Below, piece by piece: positions 7,308 to 16,656 of a stretch of DNA of 64,000 nucleotides. Below the pieces are notes generated by a model, which made no database searches, was not told the origin of the DNA, and saw nothing but the letters and a program-made list of their open reading frames with translations. Positions within the stretch are counted from its first letter, which is position 1. Every line of letters begins with the position of its first letter. Origin of the DNA: Alistipes putredinis DSM 17216 (GTDB taxonomy: Bacteria; Bacteroidota; Bacteroidia; Bacteroidales; Rikenellaceae); NCBI RefSeq assembly GCF_000154465.1, contig NZ_DS499579.1:434001-498000 (forward strand), written 5' to 3'. A program made the translations under genes and the position numbers.

Positions 7308-8342
7308 TTATTTTTCGGTGTCCGTACCGAAAATGTTGAAACGCCGGAGCAGCGGGTTGCGGCGGTCGAGCAGCAGGAACTCCAGCAAGAGCAGGACGAG
7401 GGCCGCTCCGATCAGGTATTGGAACTGTTCGTTGAACTCCTCGAAGCGGAGGGCCGCCAGGTCGCCTTTTTCCATATTGTTGATCGTGCGTACGATTTCG
7501 TCCAGCCCGATCGACTGGTTGGTCGAGCGGATGTAGGCTCCGTCGGTCGCCTGTGCGATCTTTTCGAGCAGGGGTTCGCCCAGTTTCGATACGACCATCT
7601 CTCCCTTGTCGTCCTTGATGAACTCGCCGCCGATCTGGATCGGAGCGCCTTCCGGCGTGCCGATGCCGATGGTGAAGATGCGGATGCCCTGTTCGGCGGC
7701 CCGTTCGGCCGCTTCGATGGCGCCGGAGTCGTGCCCTTCGCCGTCGGTGATGAGCACGATGACGCGTCCTGCGGGGTTATCTCCCTTTTCCGAAAAGGAC
7801 ATGGTGGCCAGCGAGAGGGCCTGACCGATGTCGGTGCCCTGCACCGAAACCATCGAAGGGGATATTCTGCGGGCAAAGGCTTTGGCCATGCGGTAGTCCG
7901 AGGTGATCGGCAGTTGCACTACGGCGTCGCCCGCGAAGACGACCAGTCCCACGCGATCCTGCTTGAGTCCGTCGAAGAGCTTGTCGATGGCGTATTTGGT
8001 GCGTTCGAGGCGGTTGGGCTGGAAATCCTCGGCGAGCATCGAGTTCGAAACATCGACCACGAGCATCATCTCGATACCCCGGCTCTCCACCTCGCGGAGT
8101 TTCGAACCCAGCTGCGGCCGTGCGAGCGCCAGGGTGAGCAGGGCGAATGCCGTGAGGTACAGGATGAATTTCAGACGCCGGCGCCCCGTAGAAGCGTCGG
8201 GCATGAGCGGACGGATGGTTTCGAGCCGGCCGAAACGGCTGAGGCGCCGGCGTGCGAGCTGTCCGGCGGCCGTCCATACGGCGACGAGCAACGGGAGGAG
8301 CCACAGCAGCCAGAGGTATTCGGGATATGCGAATCTGAACAT
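7308..8342 (-). CDS. batB: BatB-like VWA-domain membrane protein
   Basis: A 344-aa protein with N-terminal hydrophobic segments (about 10-25 and 58-75), a von Willebrand A domain with the MIDAS motif DVSNS (DxSxS) near residue 95, and a C-terminal transmembrane segment near 310-328. This is the Bat (Bacteroides aerotolerance) architecture: a periplasmic VWA domain held between membrane helices. Its ATG overlaps the stop of the preceding VWA gene by 1 bp (TAATG), indicating translational coupling. It is the last gene of a six-gene minus-strand cluster headed by MoxR. Confidence 0.88.
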   Translation of the reverse strand: MFRFAYPEYLWLLWLLPLLVAVWTAAGQLARRRLSRFGRLETIRPLMPDASTGRRRLKFILYLTAFALLTLALARPQLGSKLREVESRGIEMMLVVDVSNSMLAEDFQPNRLERTKYAIDKLFDGLKQDRVGLVVFAGDAVVQLPITSDYRMAKAFARRISPSMVSVQGTDIGQALSLATMSFSEKGDNPAGRVIVLITDGEGHDSGAIEAAERAAEQGIRIFTIGIGTPEGAPIQIGGEFIKDDKGEMVVSKLGEPLLEKIAQATDGAYIRSTNQSIGLDEIVRTINNMEKGDLAALRFEEFNEQFQYLIGAALVLLLLEFLLLDRRNPLLRRFNIFGTDTEK

Positions 8343-9328
8343 TACGGCAGGGATTTTAACCAGAGGGTACGCAACAGAAATTCCACGAGCAGCAGGGCCA
8401 GAGCCGCCGCTGCCCAGCGGAGGTACTCCTCGGTGTAGGTGGTGTATTGCGATATTTCGACCTTGCTCTTTTCGAGCTGGTTGATTTCGTCGTAGATGGA
8501 CTGTAGTTTGGCGTTGTCCGTGGCGCGGAAGTAACGGCCGCCCGTGAGATCGGCGATCTCGCCGAGTATCTTTTCGTCGATCTGCACCTTGGCCTGCACG
8601 ACGGTCGGGTTCCCGAAGAAGTCCACCGTCGGATAGGGGGCCGTGCCGCGTGTGCCGACACCGATCGTATAGACGCGGATGCCCTGGTCACGGGCGATCT
8701 CCGCAGCCGTGAGGGGAGCGATTTCGCCCCGGTTGTTCTCTCCGTCGGTCAGCAGGATGATGACCTTGCTCTTGGCGTTGCTCTCGCGCAGGCGGTTGAT
8801 TGCCGTCGCCAGTCCGTTGCCGATGGCCGTGCCGTCCTCCACCACGCCGCTGCGCAGGCGTCCCAGCAGGGTTTGCAGCGTTCCCTGATCGGTCGTCAGC
8901 GGGCTTTGGGTGAAGGCTTCGCCCGCGAAGGCCACCAGTCCGATGCGGTCTCCGGGGCGGTCGGTGATGAAGTTGCCGGCGACCTGCTTGGCTGCCTGGA
9001 TGCGGTCGGGCTGGAGGTCCTGGGCCAGCATCGAGGTCGAAATATCGATCGCCAGCACGATGTCGATGCCTTCGGTGTTGCTCGTCGAGCCTTCATCGAC
9101 CGATTGGGGGCGGGCCAGCGCTACGATGAGGAGCGCGACGGCCGCGCAGCGCAGCGCGAAAGGCAGATGCCGCAGGTAATAACGTACGGTGCGCGGTGCT
9201 TCGGCGACACCGTCGATGGTCGATACTTGGATCGAAGCGCCGCCCTGACGGGTCCGCCAGACGTAATAGACCACCATGAGCGGAATGACCGCGAGCAGCC
9301 ACAAAAAGTATGGAGAGGCGAATTGCAT
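8342..9328 (-). CDS. batA: BatA-like VWA-domain membrane protein
   Basis: A 328-aa paralogue of the downstream gene, with the same layout: N-terminal membrane segments, a VWA domain with DISTS (MIDAS) near residue 92, the LLTDGENNRG segment, and a terminal membrane helix. Bat proteins are thought to work with a MoxR ATPase in envelope stress or aerotolerance; the mechanism is unsettled. It lies 21 bp after the TPR gene. The A/B assignment follows position and length and is less certain than the family. Confidence 0.88.
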   Translation of the reverse strand: MQFASPYFLWLLAVIPLMVVYYVWRTRQGGASIQVSTIDGVAEAPRTVRYYLRHLPFALRCAAVALLIVALARPQSVDEGSTSNTEGIDIVLAIDISTSMLAQDLQPDRIQAAKQVAGNFITDRPGDRIGLVAFAGEAFTQSPLTTDQGTLQTLLGRLRSGVVEDGTAIGNGLATAINRLRESNAKSKVIILLTDGENNRGEIAPLTAAEIARDQGIRVYTIGVGTRGTAPYPTVDFFGNPTVVQAKVQIDEKILGEIADLTGGRYFRATDNAKLQSIYDEINQLEKSKVEISQYTTYTEEYLRWAAAALALLLVEFLLRTLWLKSLP

Positions 9329-9349
9329 AGCCGTTTCAGAATTGATTCG

Positions 9350-10171
9350 TTACCAGTTTTTATTGCCGCGTACCACGACCCCGGCTTTCTCCTTGAGTTT
9401 CTCCTGGGTCTTGTCCTCCTGGGTCTGGATCGCATCCAGCATCCGTTCCTGTTCTTCCGGGGAGATGCCGTTTTCGCGGGGTTGGCCGGGCTGCCGGTCG
9501 TCGCTGTCCGGCTTGTCGGAATCCTGCGGCTGTTCGTCGGGATTTTGTCCGTTCTTGTCGGGATCATTCTGACCGTTCTGCCGGTCTTGTTGATCCTGTT
9601 GCTCGCCGCCCTTGTCCTGCTGCCGGTCTTTGTCCGAATTATTATCCTTGTTTTTGTCTTGATTCTGATCCTGACCGCCGCTGTTCTGCTGGTCCTTGTT
9701 CTGATCTTTGTTTTGATCCTCGTTCTGCTGTTTTTGCAGCAGTCGCTTGGTGTAGGCGTAGTTGTACTTGGCCTCCTGGTCGGCAGGATTCATCCGCAGG
9801 GAGTTCTTGTAGCTTTCGAGCGCTTCCGGGTATTTTTCCTGTTTGAATTGGGCGTTGCCGAGGTTGTAGAAAGCCTCGGCCCGTTCCTGGTCGGTGCGGG
9901 TGGAGTCTGCGGCGATGCGTTCGAGCATCTTGGCCGCCTCCTCGTATTTTTCGGTACGGTAGAGGGCGCCCCCCAGGTTGTAGGCGGCCTCGAAGTTTTC
10001 GGGGGCCGCTTCGAGCGCCTGCGTGTAGCGTTCGATGTTGCGGTCGTACCGCTCCTTCGCGAAATCCCGGTTGCCCTTGCGCACGAGGCTGCGCTCGGGG
10101 TATTTCTGGGCCGAGGCGCTGCCGATTCCGAGCAACAGGGTGATGAATATCAGTAGGATTCTGTTTGGCAT
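9350..10171 (-). CDS. batC: BatC-like TPR protein
   Basis: A 273-aa exported protein with a signal peptide (residues 1-21, cleavage after SASA). About three tetratricopeptide repeats span 25-135. A very polar Gln/Asn/Asp/Lys-rich low-complexity tail runs from about 150 to 240, followed by a short conserved helix (EQERMLDAIQ). The TPR part should mediate protein contacts with the VWA partners. In the usual Bat arrangement the TPR gene follows batA and batB; here it precedes them. Confidence 0.85.
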   Translation of the reverse strand: MPNRILLIFITLLLGIGSASAQKYPERSLVRKGNRDFAKERYDRNIERYTQALEAAPENFEAAYNLGGALYRTEKYEEAAKMLERIAADSTRTDQERAEAFYNLGNAQFKQEKYPEALESYKNSLRMNPADQEAKYNYAYTKRLLQKQQNEDQNKDQNKDQQNSGGQDQNQDKNKDNNSDKDRQQDKGGEQQDQQDRQNGQNDPDKNGQNPDEQPQDSDKPDSDDRQPGQPRENGISPEEQERMLDAIQTQEDKTQEKLKEKAGVVVRGNKNW

Positions 10172-10184
10172 GGCGTGTCGGATG

Positions 10185-11336
10185 CTATTGGGTGTCGTCC
10201 TGTTCGGTGCCCTCCTCCGCGATTTCCGCAGGCTTGGTCTCCTCGACGAAATAGTAGGCGTTCAGGTAGTTGTCTTCGTTGGTCGTCCCTTCGGACTGGG
10301 CTTTGGCGAATTTCGCCAGGTCGGCGTCCCGGAGGATCGCCTGCAGGTCCATGACGCATTTCTGCGGCAGGTCGTAACGGCGGACTGCCGCGAGAATTTC
10401 GTCAGAGGTCATCTCCATCGCGCCGAAGCCGTATCGTCCGGCCAGATAAGTGCGCAGGATGTCCGTCAGGCCCGAGTAATACTGTTTGTGGCGTCCGCTC
10501 TGCCAGAGTTTCTGGTTGTGGAGCGTTTCGAGCGCTTGGATGGCCGCGATGTGGGGCGGCAGGGGCGGTGCGGGACGGAAGATGTCGCGTACCTTGCGGG
10601 CGTAGCGGGCCATCAGGCGGCGGCCTGCGTAGATCGCGCCGCCCAGGACGATCAAACCCAGCAGGCTCCAGAGGACGTAGCCGCTGATTTCGCCGTAGCG
10701 GAAGGGCAGCGTGCGCTGGGCTTTGATGTCGTAGATCGTGTGCGACGTGGAGTCGATCTGAAAGGTTCCCACCTGCAGCCGCAGGGTGTCGGCGGTATAG
10801 AGCGTGTCGGTGATGTTCTTGTCCAGATAGAGCACTTGTGCGCGTCCCAGGCCGAGGTTGCCCTCCTCGAACGCCGCCAGCGTGTAGCGTTTGCGCAGGC
10901 TCAGGTGACGTCCGTCGCGCCGGAGGGTGTCCACCGGATGCGATTCGACGACCTCCAGTCCGCTCTGCGGAGGCGGGTTGAAGGTGGGAAATTCCACGAC
11001 CTGCACCAAATCACGATCGACGTCGATCACCACGTCGAAGCGGTCGCCGATTCCGATGCTGTCGGGTTCGACGCGGGCGGTGATCGTCGGCGGTGCGGCG
11101 TACAGAACGGTCGTCAGCCCCGTCAGAAGAGCTGTCGCCAGAGCTGTTTTTACTCTTTTCGTGATGGATGTCCGACCGGCTTTCGGACGACCCGAAGACC
11201 GCAGGCCGACGGGCACCGCTTCCGAAGGAGGTGTTTGCGCGGCATTTTGCCGCTCTGCGGCGGCGGACGGTTGAATACCGCCGTTGCGTGCGAACGGAGA
11301 GCAGGTTGATGCCGGGTTATTTGGGATCGACTTCAT
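10185..11336 (-). CDS. BatD-like membrane protein of the MoxR/Bat cluster
   Basis: A 383-aa protein. After about 55 polar residues comes a hydrophobic export signal (about 60-80), then a beta-rich domain starting PPTITARVEPDSIGIGDRFDV that resembles the oxygen-tolerance (BatD) N-terminal domain. A transmembrane helix lies near 215-240, and a helical cytoplasmic tail follows (about 265-350). ATG 11336 overlaps the preceding stop as ATGA, which supports this start, although the long pre-signal stretch is unusual and an internal start cannot be excluded. Predicted partner of the VWA proteins. Confidence 0.75.
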   Translation of the reverse strand: MKSIPNNPASTCSPFARNGGIQPSAAAERQNAAQTPPSEAVPVGLRSSGRPKAGRTSITKRVKTALATALLTGLTTVLYAAPPTITARVEPDSIGIGDRFDVVIDVDRDLVQVVEFPTFNPPPQSGLEVVESHPVDTLRRDGRHLSLRKRYTLAAFEEGNLGLGRAQVLYLDKNITDTLYTADTLRLQVGTFQIDSTSHTIYDIKAQRTLPFRYGEISGYVLWSLLGLIVLGGAIYAGRRLMARYARKVRDIFRPAPPLPPHIAAIQALETLHNQKLWQSGRHKQYYSGLTDILRTYLAGRYGFGAMEMTSDEILAAVRRYDLPQKCVMDLQAILRDADLAKFAKAQSEGTTNEDNYLNAYYFVEETKPAEIAEEGTEQDDTQ

Positions 11337-12217
11337 CGCTGTTTGAATAGTTTGATGAGTTCCACGACGTAATCCCCGTCGGTCGATACCTCGGCCGTGT
11401 CGATGCGGTGGTGTTTGAGCGCCGAGAGGATGGCGGCGCTCCGCTCCTGCCAGACGCGGGCGTAGTGCTCCCGCACCCGGGCCGAGGAGGTGTCCACCCA
11501 CGCTTTTCGGCCCGTTTCGGCGTCTTTCATTTCGACGATCCCTACGTCGGGCAGTTCGGCTTCGCGGGGGTCGCTGACGCGGATTCCCACCAGGTCGTGT
11601 TTTCCGGAAGCGATCTTGAGCGCGTCCTCGAGCGCCGTACGGTCCTTGCCGGGATCGAGAAAGTCCGAGAGCAGGAAGGCCGTGCAGTGTTTTTTGGTGA
11701 CGTTGGTCAGGAAACGCAGCGCTTCCGAAATACGGGTCCCCCGCGATTGCGGCTCGAAGCCGACCAGTTCGCGGATGATGGCCAGGATATGGCTGCGCCC
11801 CTTTTTCGGGGGGATGAATTTCTCGATCCGGTCGGAGAAGAAGATGCAGCCCACCTTGTCGTTGTTCTCCGAGGCCGAGAAGGCCAGCACGGCGGCGATT
11901 TCGGTTTGCAGGTTTTTCTTCAGGCGGTCCGTGGTGCCGAACATCCGGGAGCCGCTGACATCCACCAGGAGCATCATCGTCAGCTCGCGCTCCTCTTCGT
12001 AGACCTTGATGTGGGGCGTGCGCGAGCGGGCCGTGACGTTCCAGTCGATGTCGCGCACGTCGTCGCCGGCGCGGTATTCGCGCACTTCGGAAAACGACAT
12101 GCCGCGTCCCCGGAAGGCCGTGTGATACTTTCCGGCGAAGATTTCGTTGGAAAGCCCCCGGGTTTTGATCTCGATCTTGCGGACTCGTTTCAGGATATCG
12201 TTTTCGGTCTCCTGCAT
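11333..12217 (-). CDS. DUF58 domain protein
   Basis: A 294-aa cytosolic protein with the DUF58 signature (GRGMSFSEVREYRAGDDVRDIDWN) near residues 35-60 and a VWA-like fold beyond it with DVSGS near 88. DUF58 proteins are regularly encoded directly after MoxR ATPases and before Bat proteins, as here. The open frame extends upstream to 12328, but MQETEND at 12217 gives the family's usual N-terminus and a 14-bp gap to moxR. The 3' end overlaps the BatD-like gene (ATGA). Confidence 0.9.
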   Translation of the reverse strand: MQETENDILKRVRKIEIKTRGLSNEIFAGKYHTAFRGRGMSFSEVREYRAGDDVRDIDWNVTARSRTPHIKVYEEERELTMMLLVDVSGSRMFGTTDRLKKNLQTEIAAVLAFSASENNDKVGCIFFSDRIEKFIPPKKGRSHILAIIRELVGFEPQSRGTRISEALRFLTNVTKKHCTAFLLSDFLDPGKDRTALEDALKIASGKHDLVGIRVSDPREAELPDVGIVEMKDAETGRKAWVDTSSARVREHYARVWQERSAAILSALKHHRIDTAEVSTDGDYVVELIKLFKQR

Positions 12218-12231
12218 TATTGCATTTTCAA

Positions 12232-13230
12232 TTAGGGTACGATTACGTTGTTCAGGATGTCGGTGATGATCTGCTCTGTGGTGATGTTCTCGGCCTCGGC
12301 TTCGTAGGTGAGTCCGATGCGGTGACACAGTACGTCGTGGCAGACGGCCCGCACGTCCTCCGGAATCACGTAACCCCGGCGGCGGATGAAGGCGTAGGCC
12401 CGGGCAGCCTTGGCCAGCGAGATCGACGCACGGGGCGAGCCGCCGTAAGCGATCAGGGGCTGCAGTTTTTCGAGGTTGTATTCGGCCGGTTCGCGGGTAG
12501 CGAAGATGATGTCGATGATGTATTTTTCGATCTTTTCGTCCATATAGACCTCTTCGACTACGCGGCGGGCCTTGACGATGTCTTCGGGCGAAGTCACTTT
12601 ATTGACCTTCGGGAGTCCTTCCCCGGCCAGATTCATACGCATAATGTCGCGCTCCTCCTGTTTCTGGGGGTAGGAGATCTTGGCTTTCAGCATGAAACGA
12701 TCGACCTGCGCCTCGGGCAGCGGGTAAGTACCTTCTTGCTCCAGCGGGTTCTGCGTCGCCAGCACCAGGAAGGGCTCGGGCAGCGGATAGGTTTCGTCGC
12801 CGATGGTCACCTGCCGCTCCTGCATGGCTTCGAGCAGAGCCGACTGCACCTTGGCCGGCGAGCGGTTGATCTCGTCCGCGAGGACGAAGTTGGCGAATAC
12901 GGGGCCTTTGCGGACGAGGAACTCCTCCTTCTTCTGCGAGTAGATCAGCGTACCGATCAGGTCGGCCGGCAGCAGGTCGGGGGTGAACTGAATGCGCGAG
13001 AAATCGGCATCGACCGCCTTGGCCAGCGTGGTGATGGCCAGCGTTTTGGCCAGCCCCGGCACGCCTTCCAACAGGATGTGCCCGTTGGAGAGCAGGCCGA
13101 TCAGCAGGGTGTCGATCAGGTGATTCTGTCCGATAATCACCTTGCCCATTTCGCTGCGCAGCGTATCGACGAAGACGCTTTCGCGTTCGATCCGTTCGTT
13201 GAGTTCCTTGATGTTGATGACTTCACTCAT
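12232..13230 (-). CDS. MoxR-family AAA+ ATPase
   Basis: A 332-aa AAA+ ATPase with Walker A GVPGLAKT near residue 59, Walker B FVLADEINRS near 118, and the family blocks LLEAMQERQVTIG and LATQNPLEQEGTYPLPEAQVDRF. MoxR proteins act as chaperone-like ATPases on VWA-domain partners; this one heads the operon with four such or associated genes downstream. The frame could start at 13278, but ATG 13230 (MSEVINI) removes a Lys/Arg-rich upstream stretch and fits the family length. Confidence 0.92.
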   Translation of the reverse strand: MSEVINIKELNERIERESVFVDTLRSEMGKVIIGQNHLIDTLLIGLLSNGHILLEGVPGLAKTLAITTLAKAVDADFSRIQFTPDLLPADLIGTLIYSQKKEEFLVRKGPVFANFVLADEINRSPAKVQSALLEAMQERQVTIGDETYPLPEPFLVLATQNPLEQEGTYPLPEAQVDRFMLKAKISYPQKQEERDIMRMNLAGEGLPKVNKVTSPEDIVKARRVVEEVYMDEKIEKYIIDIIFATREPAEYNLEKLQPLIAYGGSPRASISLAKAARAYAFIRRRGYVIPEDVRAVCHDVLCHRIGLTYEAEAENITTEQIITDILNNVIVP

Positions 13231-13289
13231 TTTTCGGTGTGTATTTTCGATTTTTCGTTGTTTTCGGTATTTATGCAACGCATACCCTA

Positions 13290-13297
13290 CAAAATTA
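13290..13297 (-). promoter_or_regulatory. Candidate -7 element for the MoxR-Bat operon
   Basis: TAATTTTG on the minus strand matches TAnnTTTG, about 60 nt before the moxR start. No clear -33 TTG at 19-20 bp, so the assignment is tentative. Confidence 0.4.
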
Positions 13298-13503
13298 TTG
13301 CAAAATATGTATTTTTTTCGAAAATCGAAAATCCCGACCGCTCTTTTCGCCCTGATGCGGGGCGGTGCCCCGGTTGAAAAACCGTACCCGGGCGCCGCTT
13401 CGGGGCGAAGATCGGGCGGAGGGGGTCCCGCAGGTTCGCCTTCGGTTGCGGCGCTCCGTCGTATTATTCGGCTGCGGACGCTCCGTCGTTGCCGGGAAAT
13501 CGC

Positions 13504-13511
13504 TATATTTG
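13504..13511 (+). promoter_or_regulatory. -7 element of the uvrD/pcrA promoter
   Basis: TATATTTG matches the Bacteroidetes -7 box. Only 6 nt separate it from the ATG at 13518, so the transcript would be leaderless or nearly so. No good -33 match. Confidence 0.55.
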
Positions 13512-13517
13512 CACGTT

Positions 13518-15959
13518 ATGGAATCTCAAATATTGAAAGGCCTGAATCAGGCCCAGCGGGATGCGGTGGTGAACTACGATTCGCCGTCGCTCATCATTGC
13601 GGGCGCCGGGTCGGGCAAGACGCGCGTTCTTACTTCGCGCATCGCCTATATGATCGAGCAGGGGGTGGCTCCGTACAACATTCTCGCCCTCACCTTCACC
13701 AACAAGGCCGCCGAGCAGATGCGCGAACGCATCGCCCAGATGCTGCCGGACGGACGGCACCGCTATATCCGCATGGGAACCTTCCACTCGGTTTTTTCGC
13801 GCATTCTGCGCGACAACGCCGAACGGATCGGCTTCCCTCAGAGTTTTACGATTTACGAGCCGTCGGACTGCAAGAACCTTCTGAAAACCATCGTCAAGGA
13901 GTTGAACCTGGACGATACCAAGTATAAACCTGCGATGCTCGCCTCGCGCATCTCCTACGCCAAGAACTGCCTGGTGACGCCGGGCGCTTACCTGGCCAAT
14001 GCGGGTGCCGCAGCCGAAGACCGGCGGATGCAGATTCCCGAGTTCGGCAACATCTACAACATCTATTGCGCCCGCTGCAAGCGGAACGGGGCGATGGATT
14101 TCGACGACCTGCTGTTGCAGACCAACATCCTGCTGCGGGACTGTCCCGACGTGACGGCCCGTTACCAGGAGCAGTTCAAATACATCCTGGTCGATGAGTA
14201 CCAGGATACCAACTATGCCCAGTACGTCATCATCCGGCGCCTGTCGCAGCTCCATTCGAAGGTCTGCGTGGTGGGCGACGACGCCCAGTCGATCTATTCG
14301 TTCCGGGGGGCCAAGATCGAGAACATCCTTTCGTTCAAGAAGGATTTCCCCAACGCGATGATCTTCAAGCTGGAGCAGAATTACCGCTCGACGCGCACGA
14401 TCGTCGAGGCGGCCAATTCGGTGATCGAACGCAATTCGAAACGCATGGAGAAGAAGTGCTTTTCGGAAGGGGATATGGGCGAAAAGATCCGCGTGCTCCG
14501 AGCCTATACCGACCGCGAGGAGGCCGAAATGGTGGTCAGCGACCTGCGCGACAAGGTGCGGGCTGCGGGCGATGAGTGGGCCGAGGCAGCGATTCTGTAC
14601 CGCACCAACAACCAGTCCCAGGCGCTCGAAGACGCGCTGCGCCGCAAAGGAATACCTTATCGTATTTACAAGGGCAATTCGTTCTACGACCACAAGGAGA
14701 TCAAGGATCTGCTGGCCTATATCCGGCTGGTTATCAACCCCCGCGACGACGAGGCCTTCAAGCGGATCGTCAATTACCCTGCCCGGGGTATCGGCGATAC
14801 GACCGTAGAGCGGATCGCTTTGCTGGCCAAAGCTCGTAATCTGTCGATGTGGGAAGCGGTGGATGCGCTGACGGCCGAGCCGGTGACGGATCCCGTGCAG
14901 AAGACCATCGTCCGCAAAGTGGCCGAGTTCGTGGCCCTCGTCCGGGGGCTGTCGTTGGCCCGGGCCGAAAAGGGGCTGTACGACCTGGGACTCGAAATTG
15001 CGACCCGTTCGGGTATCATCGGCGCTTACCGGGCCGAGAACACCCCTGAGGCGACCAGTGCGCTGGACAATATCGAGGAGCTGCTCAACTCGATGCAGCT
15101 CTTCAACGAGCAGCGCGAGGCCGAGATCCGGGCCGGGGAACGTCAGCAAGAGGAGCGGGCTACGATCGAGGAGTGGCTGCAGGGGGTGATGCTGATGACC
15201 GATATGGACAAGGATGATCCCCAGGACCGCAACAAGGTGACGTTGATGACCGTACATTCGGCCAAAGGGCTGGAATACAAATTCGTGTATATCGTCGGAT
15301 TGGAAGAGAACCTCTTCCCGTCGCAGCGGGCCGTGGAGTCGCCCGACGGTTTCGAGGAGGAGCGGCGGCTCTTTTACGTGGCGCTGACCCGGGCCAAGGA
15401 GTTGGCTACGCTCTCCTATGCCGAGATGCGTTTCAAGTGGGGCAATATGGAGTTCTCGCGTCCGAGCTGCTTTCTGCGCGAGATCGACAGCCGTTACCTG
15501 GAAACGGATGCGATGCAGGAGGAGCGGGAACCCGTCCGCCGCTCGGCCGGGCGGGGAGAGGGCTCCTCGGCGCTCGACGAGCTGCGCCGCCGTTTCGACT
15601 ACCGCTACCAGCAGAAGCCTGCGGCGGGTGGTTCGCAGGCCGGGGCGCGTTTCGGCGGAGGTTCGTCCGCCGGGGTAAAATCGGAGGCGCAGCGTCCCGT
15701 TGTTGTCCAGCCGACCCGTTCGACGGCCGGGATGCGCAGCGTGGGTGTCCGTCAGGGCGAGTCGTCGCTGGTCGAGGGAGCTGCGCCCGTATCGTGCGGC
15801 GATTATGCGGTCGGCGACCGGGTGTCGCACCTGAAGTTCGGCGCGGGGGTCATCCGCCGCATCGAAACCCTGGCGTCGGATCACAAGCTGGTGGTCGAAT
15901 TTTCCGGATACGGGGAGAAAACCCTGCTGGCCAAATTCGCCAAACTGACCAAATTATAG
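13518..15959 (+). CDS. UvrD/PcrA-type superfamily 1 DNA helicase
   Basis: An 813-aa SF1A helicase. Motif I AGAGSGKTRVLTSRI is at about 28-42, motif II VDEYQDTNYAQ near 230, then QNYRSTRTI, and the C-terminal VTLMTVHSAKGLEYKFVYIVGLEE and RRLFYVALTRAKE blocks. The end (VGDRVSHLKFGAGVIRRIE) is the Tudor-like domain of PcrA/UvrD that contacts RNA polymerase. It unwinds DNA 3'-5' in repair and in clearing transcription-replication conflicts. The frame opens at 13365, but the family N-terminus (LNQAQRDAV) lies just after ATG 13518, next to a -7 box. Confidence 0.95.
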   Translation: MESQILKGLNQAQRDAVVNYDSPSLIIAGAGSGKTRVLTSRIAYMIEQGVAPYNILALTFTNKAAEQMRERIAQMLPDGRHRYIRMGTFHSVFSRILRDNAERIGFPQSFTIYEPSDCKNLLKTIVKELNLDDTKYKPAMLASRISYAKNCLVTPGAYLANAGAAAEDRRMQIPEFGNIYNIYCARCKRNGAMDFDDLLLQTNILLRDCPDVTARYQEQFKYILVDEYQDTNYAQYVIIRRLSQLHSKVCVVGDDAQSIYSFRGAKIENILSFKKDFPNAMIFKLEQNYRSTRTIVEAANSVIERNSKRMEKKCFSEGDMGEKIRVLRAYTDREEAEMVVSDLRDKVRAAGDEWAEAAILYRTNNQSQALEDALRRKGIPYRIYKGNSFYDHKEIKDLLAYIRLVINPRDDEAFKRIVNYPARGIGDTTVERIALLAKARNLSMWEAVDALTAEPVTDPVQKTIVRKVAEFVALVRGLSLARAEKGLYDLGLEIATRSGIIGAYRAENTPEATSALDNIEELLNSMQLFNEQREAEIRAGERQQEERATIEEWLQGVMLMTDMDKDDPQDRNKVTLMTVHSAKGLEYKFVYIVGLEENLFPSQRAVESPDGFEEERRLFYVALTRAKELATLSYAEMRFKWGNMEFSRPSCFLREIDSRYLETDAMQEEREPVRRSAGRGEGSSALDELRRRFDYRYQQKPAAGGSQAGARFGGGSSAGVKSEAQRPVVVQPTRSTAGMRSVGVRQGESSLVEGAAPVSCGDYAVGDRVSHLKFGAGVIRRIETLASDHKLVVEFSGYGEKTLLAKFAKLTKL

Positions 15960-15999
15960 GAAATCCGCCGGAAGGATTCCGGCTTAAAACAGGAAGACA

Positions 16000-16656
16000 A
16001 TGACTTTGAAGGAGCGTTATGCGGGGGTGATCGCGTGGTTCGAGGAGCACATGCCCGTCGCCGAGAGCGAGCTTGCGTACGGCTCGCCGTATGAGTTGCT
16101 GGTGGCCGTGATCCTGTCGGCCCAGTGCACGGACAAGCGGGTCAATATGACTACGCCGGCCCTGTTCGAGGCTTTCCCTACACCGCAGGCTATGGCTGCC
16201 GCGACTCCCGAGCAGATCTATCCCTACATCAAGAGCATCTCCTATCCCAACAACAAGGCGAAAAACCTGGCGGGCATGGCCCGCATGCTCTGCGAGGAGT
16301 TCGGCGGCGAAGTACCGAGCGATCTGAAGGAGCTGCAACGTCTGCCCGGCGTGGGACGCAAGACGGCCAATGTCGTGGGCGCCGTGATCTGGCAGAAGGA
16401 GGTGATGCCCGTCGATACCCACGTATTTCGGGTTTCGAACCGTATCGGACTCACGAACCGGTCGAAAACGCCCCTGCAGACCGAGCTGACCCTCGAAAAA
16501 TACATCCCTTCCCACCTGCTGCCGACGGCTCACCACTGGCTGATTCTGCACGGACGCTATGTCTGCACGGCCCGGGCGCCGAAATGCGCCGAGTGCGGGG
16601 TTTCGACCTGGTGCCGCAAATATGCCGAAGACAATAAACGATCTAAAACCGAATGA
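16000..16656 (+). CDS. nth: Endonuclease III (DNA glycosylase/AP lyase)
   Basis: A 218-aa protein with the helix-hairpin-helix LQRLPGVGRKTANVV, including the catalytic Lys of GRKTA, the conserved catalytic Asp in PVDTHVFRVSNR, and the C-terminal [4Fe-4S] site C-X6-C-X2-C-X5-C. It removes oxidised pyrimidines and cleaves the resulting AP site in base excision repair. It starts 40 bp after the helicase gene and overlaps the next gene as ATGA, so these probably share a transcript. Confidence 0.95.
   Translation: MTLKERYAGVIAWFEEHMPVAESELAYGSPYELLVAVILSAQCTDKRVNMTTPALFEAFPTPQAMAAATPEQIYPYIKSISYPNNKAKNLAGMARMLCEEFGGEVPSDLKELQRLPGVGRKTANVVGAVIWQKEVMPVDTHVFRVSNRIGLTNRSKTPLQTELTLEKYIPSHLLPTAHHWLILHGRYVCTARAPKCAECGVSTWCRKYAEDNKRSKTE

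Noticed and set aside
11168..11350. Possible separate small ORFs over the BatD-like N-terminus
   Set aside because: They lie in other frames of the coding region; the ATGA overlap with the DUF58 gene fixes the BatD-like frame and start.
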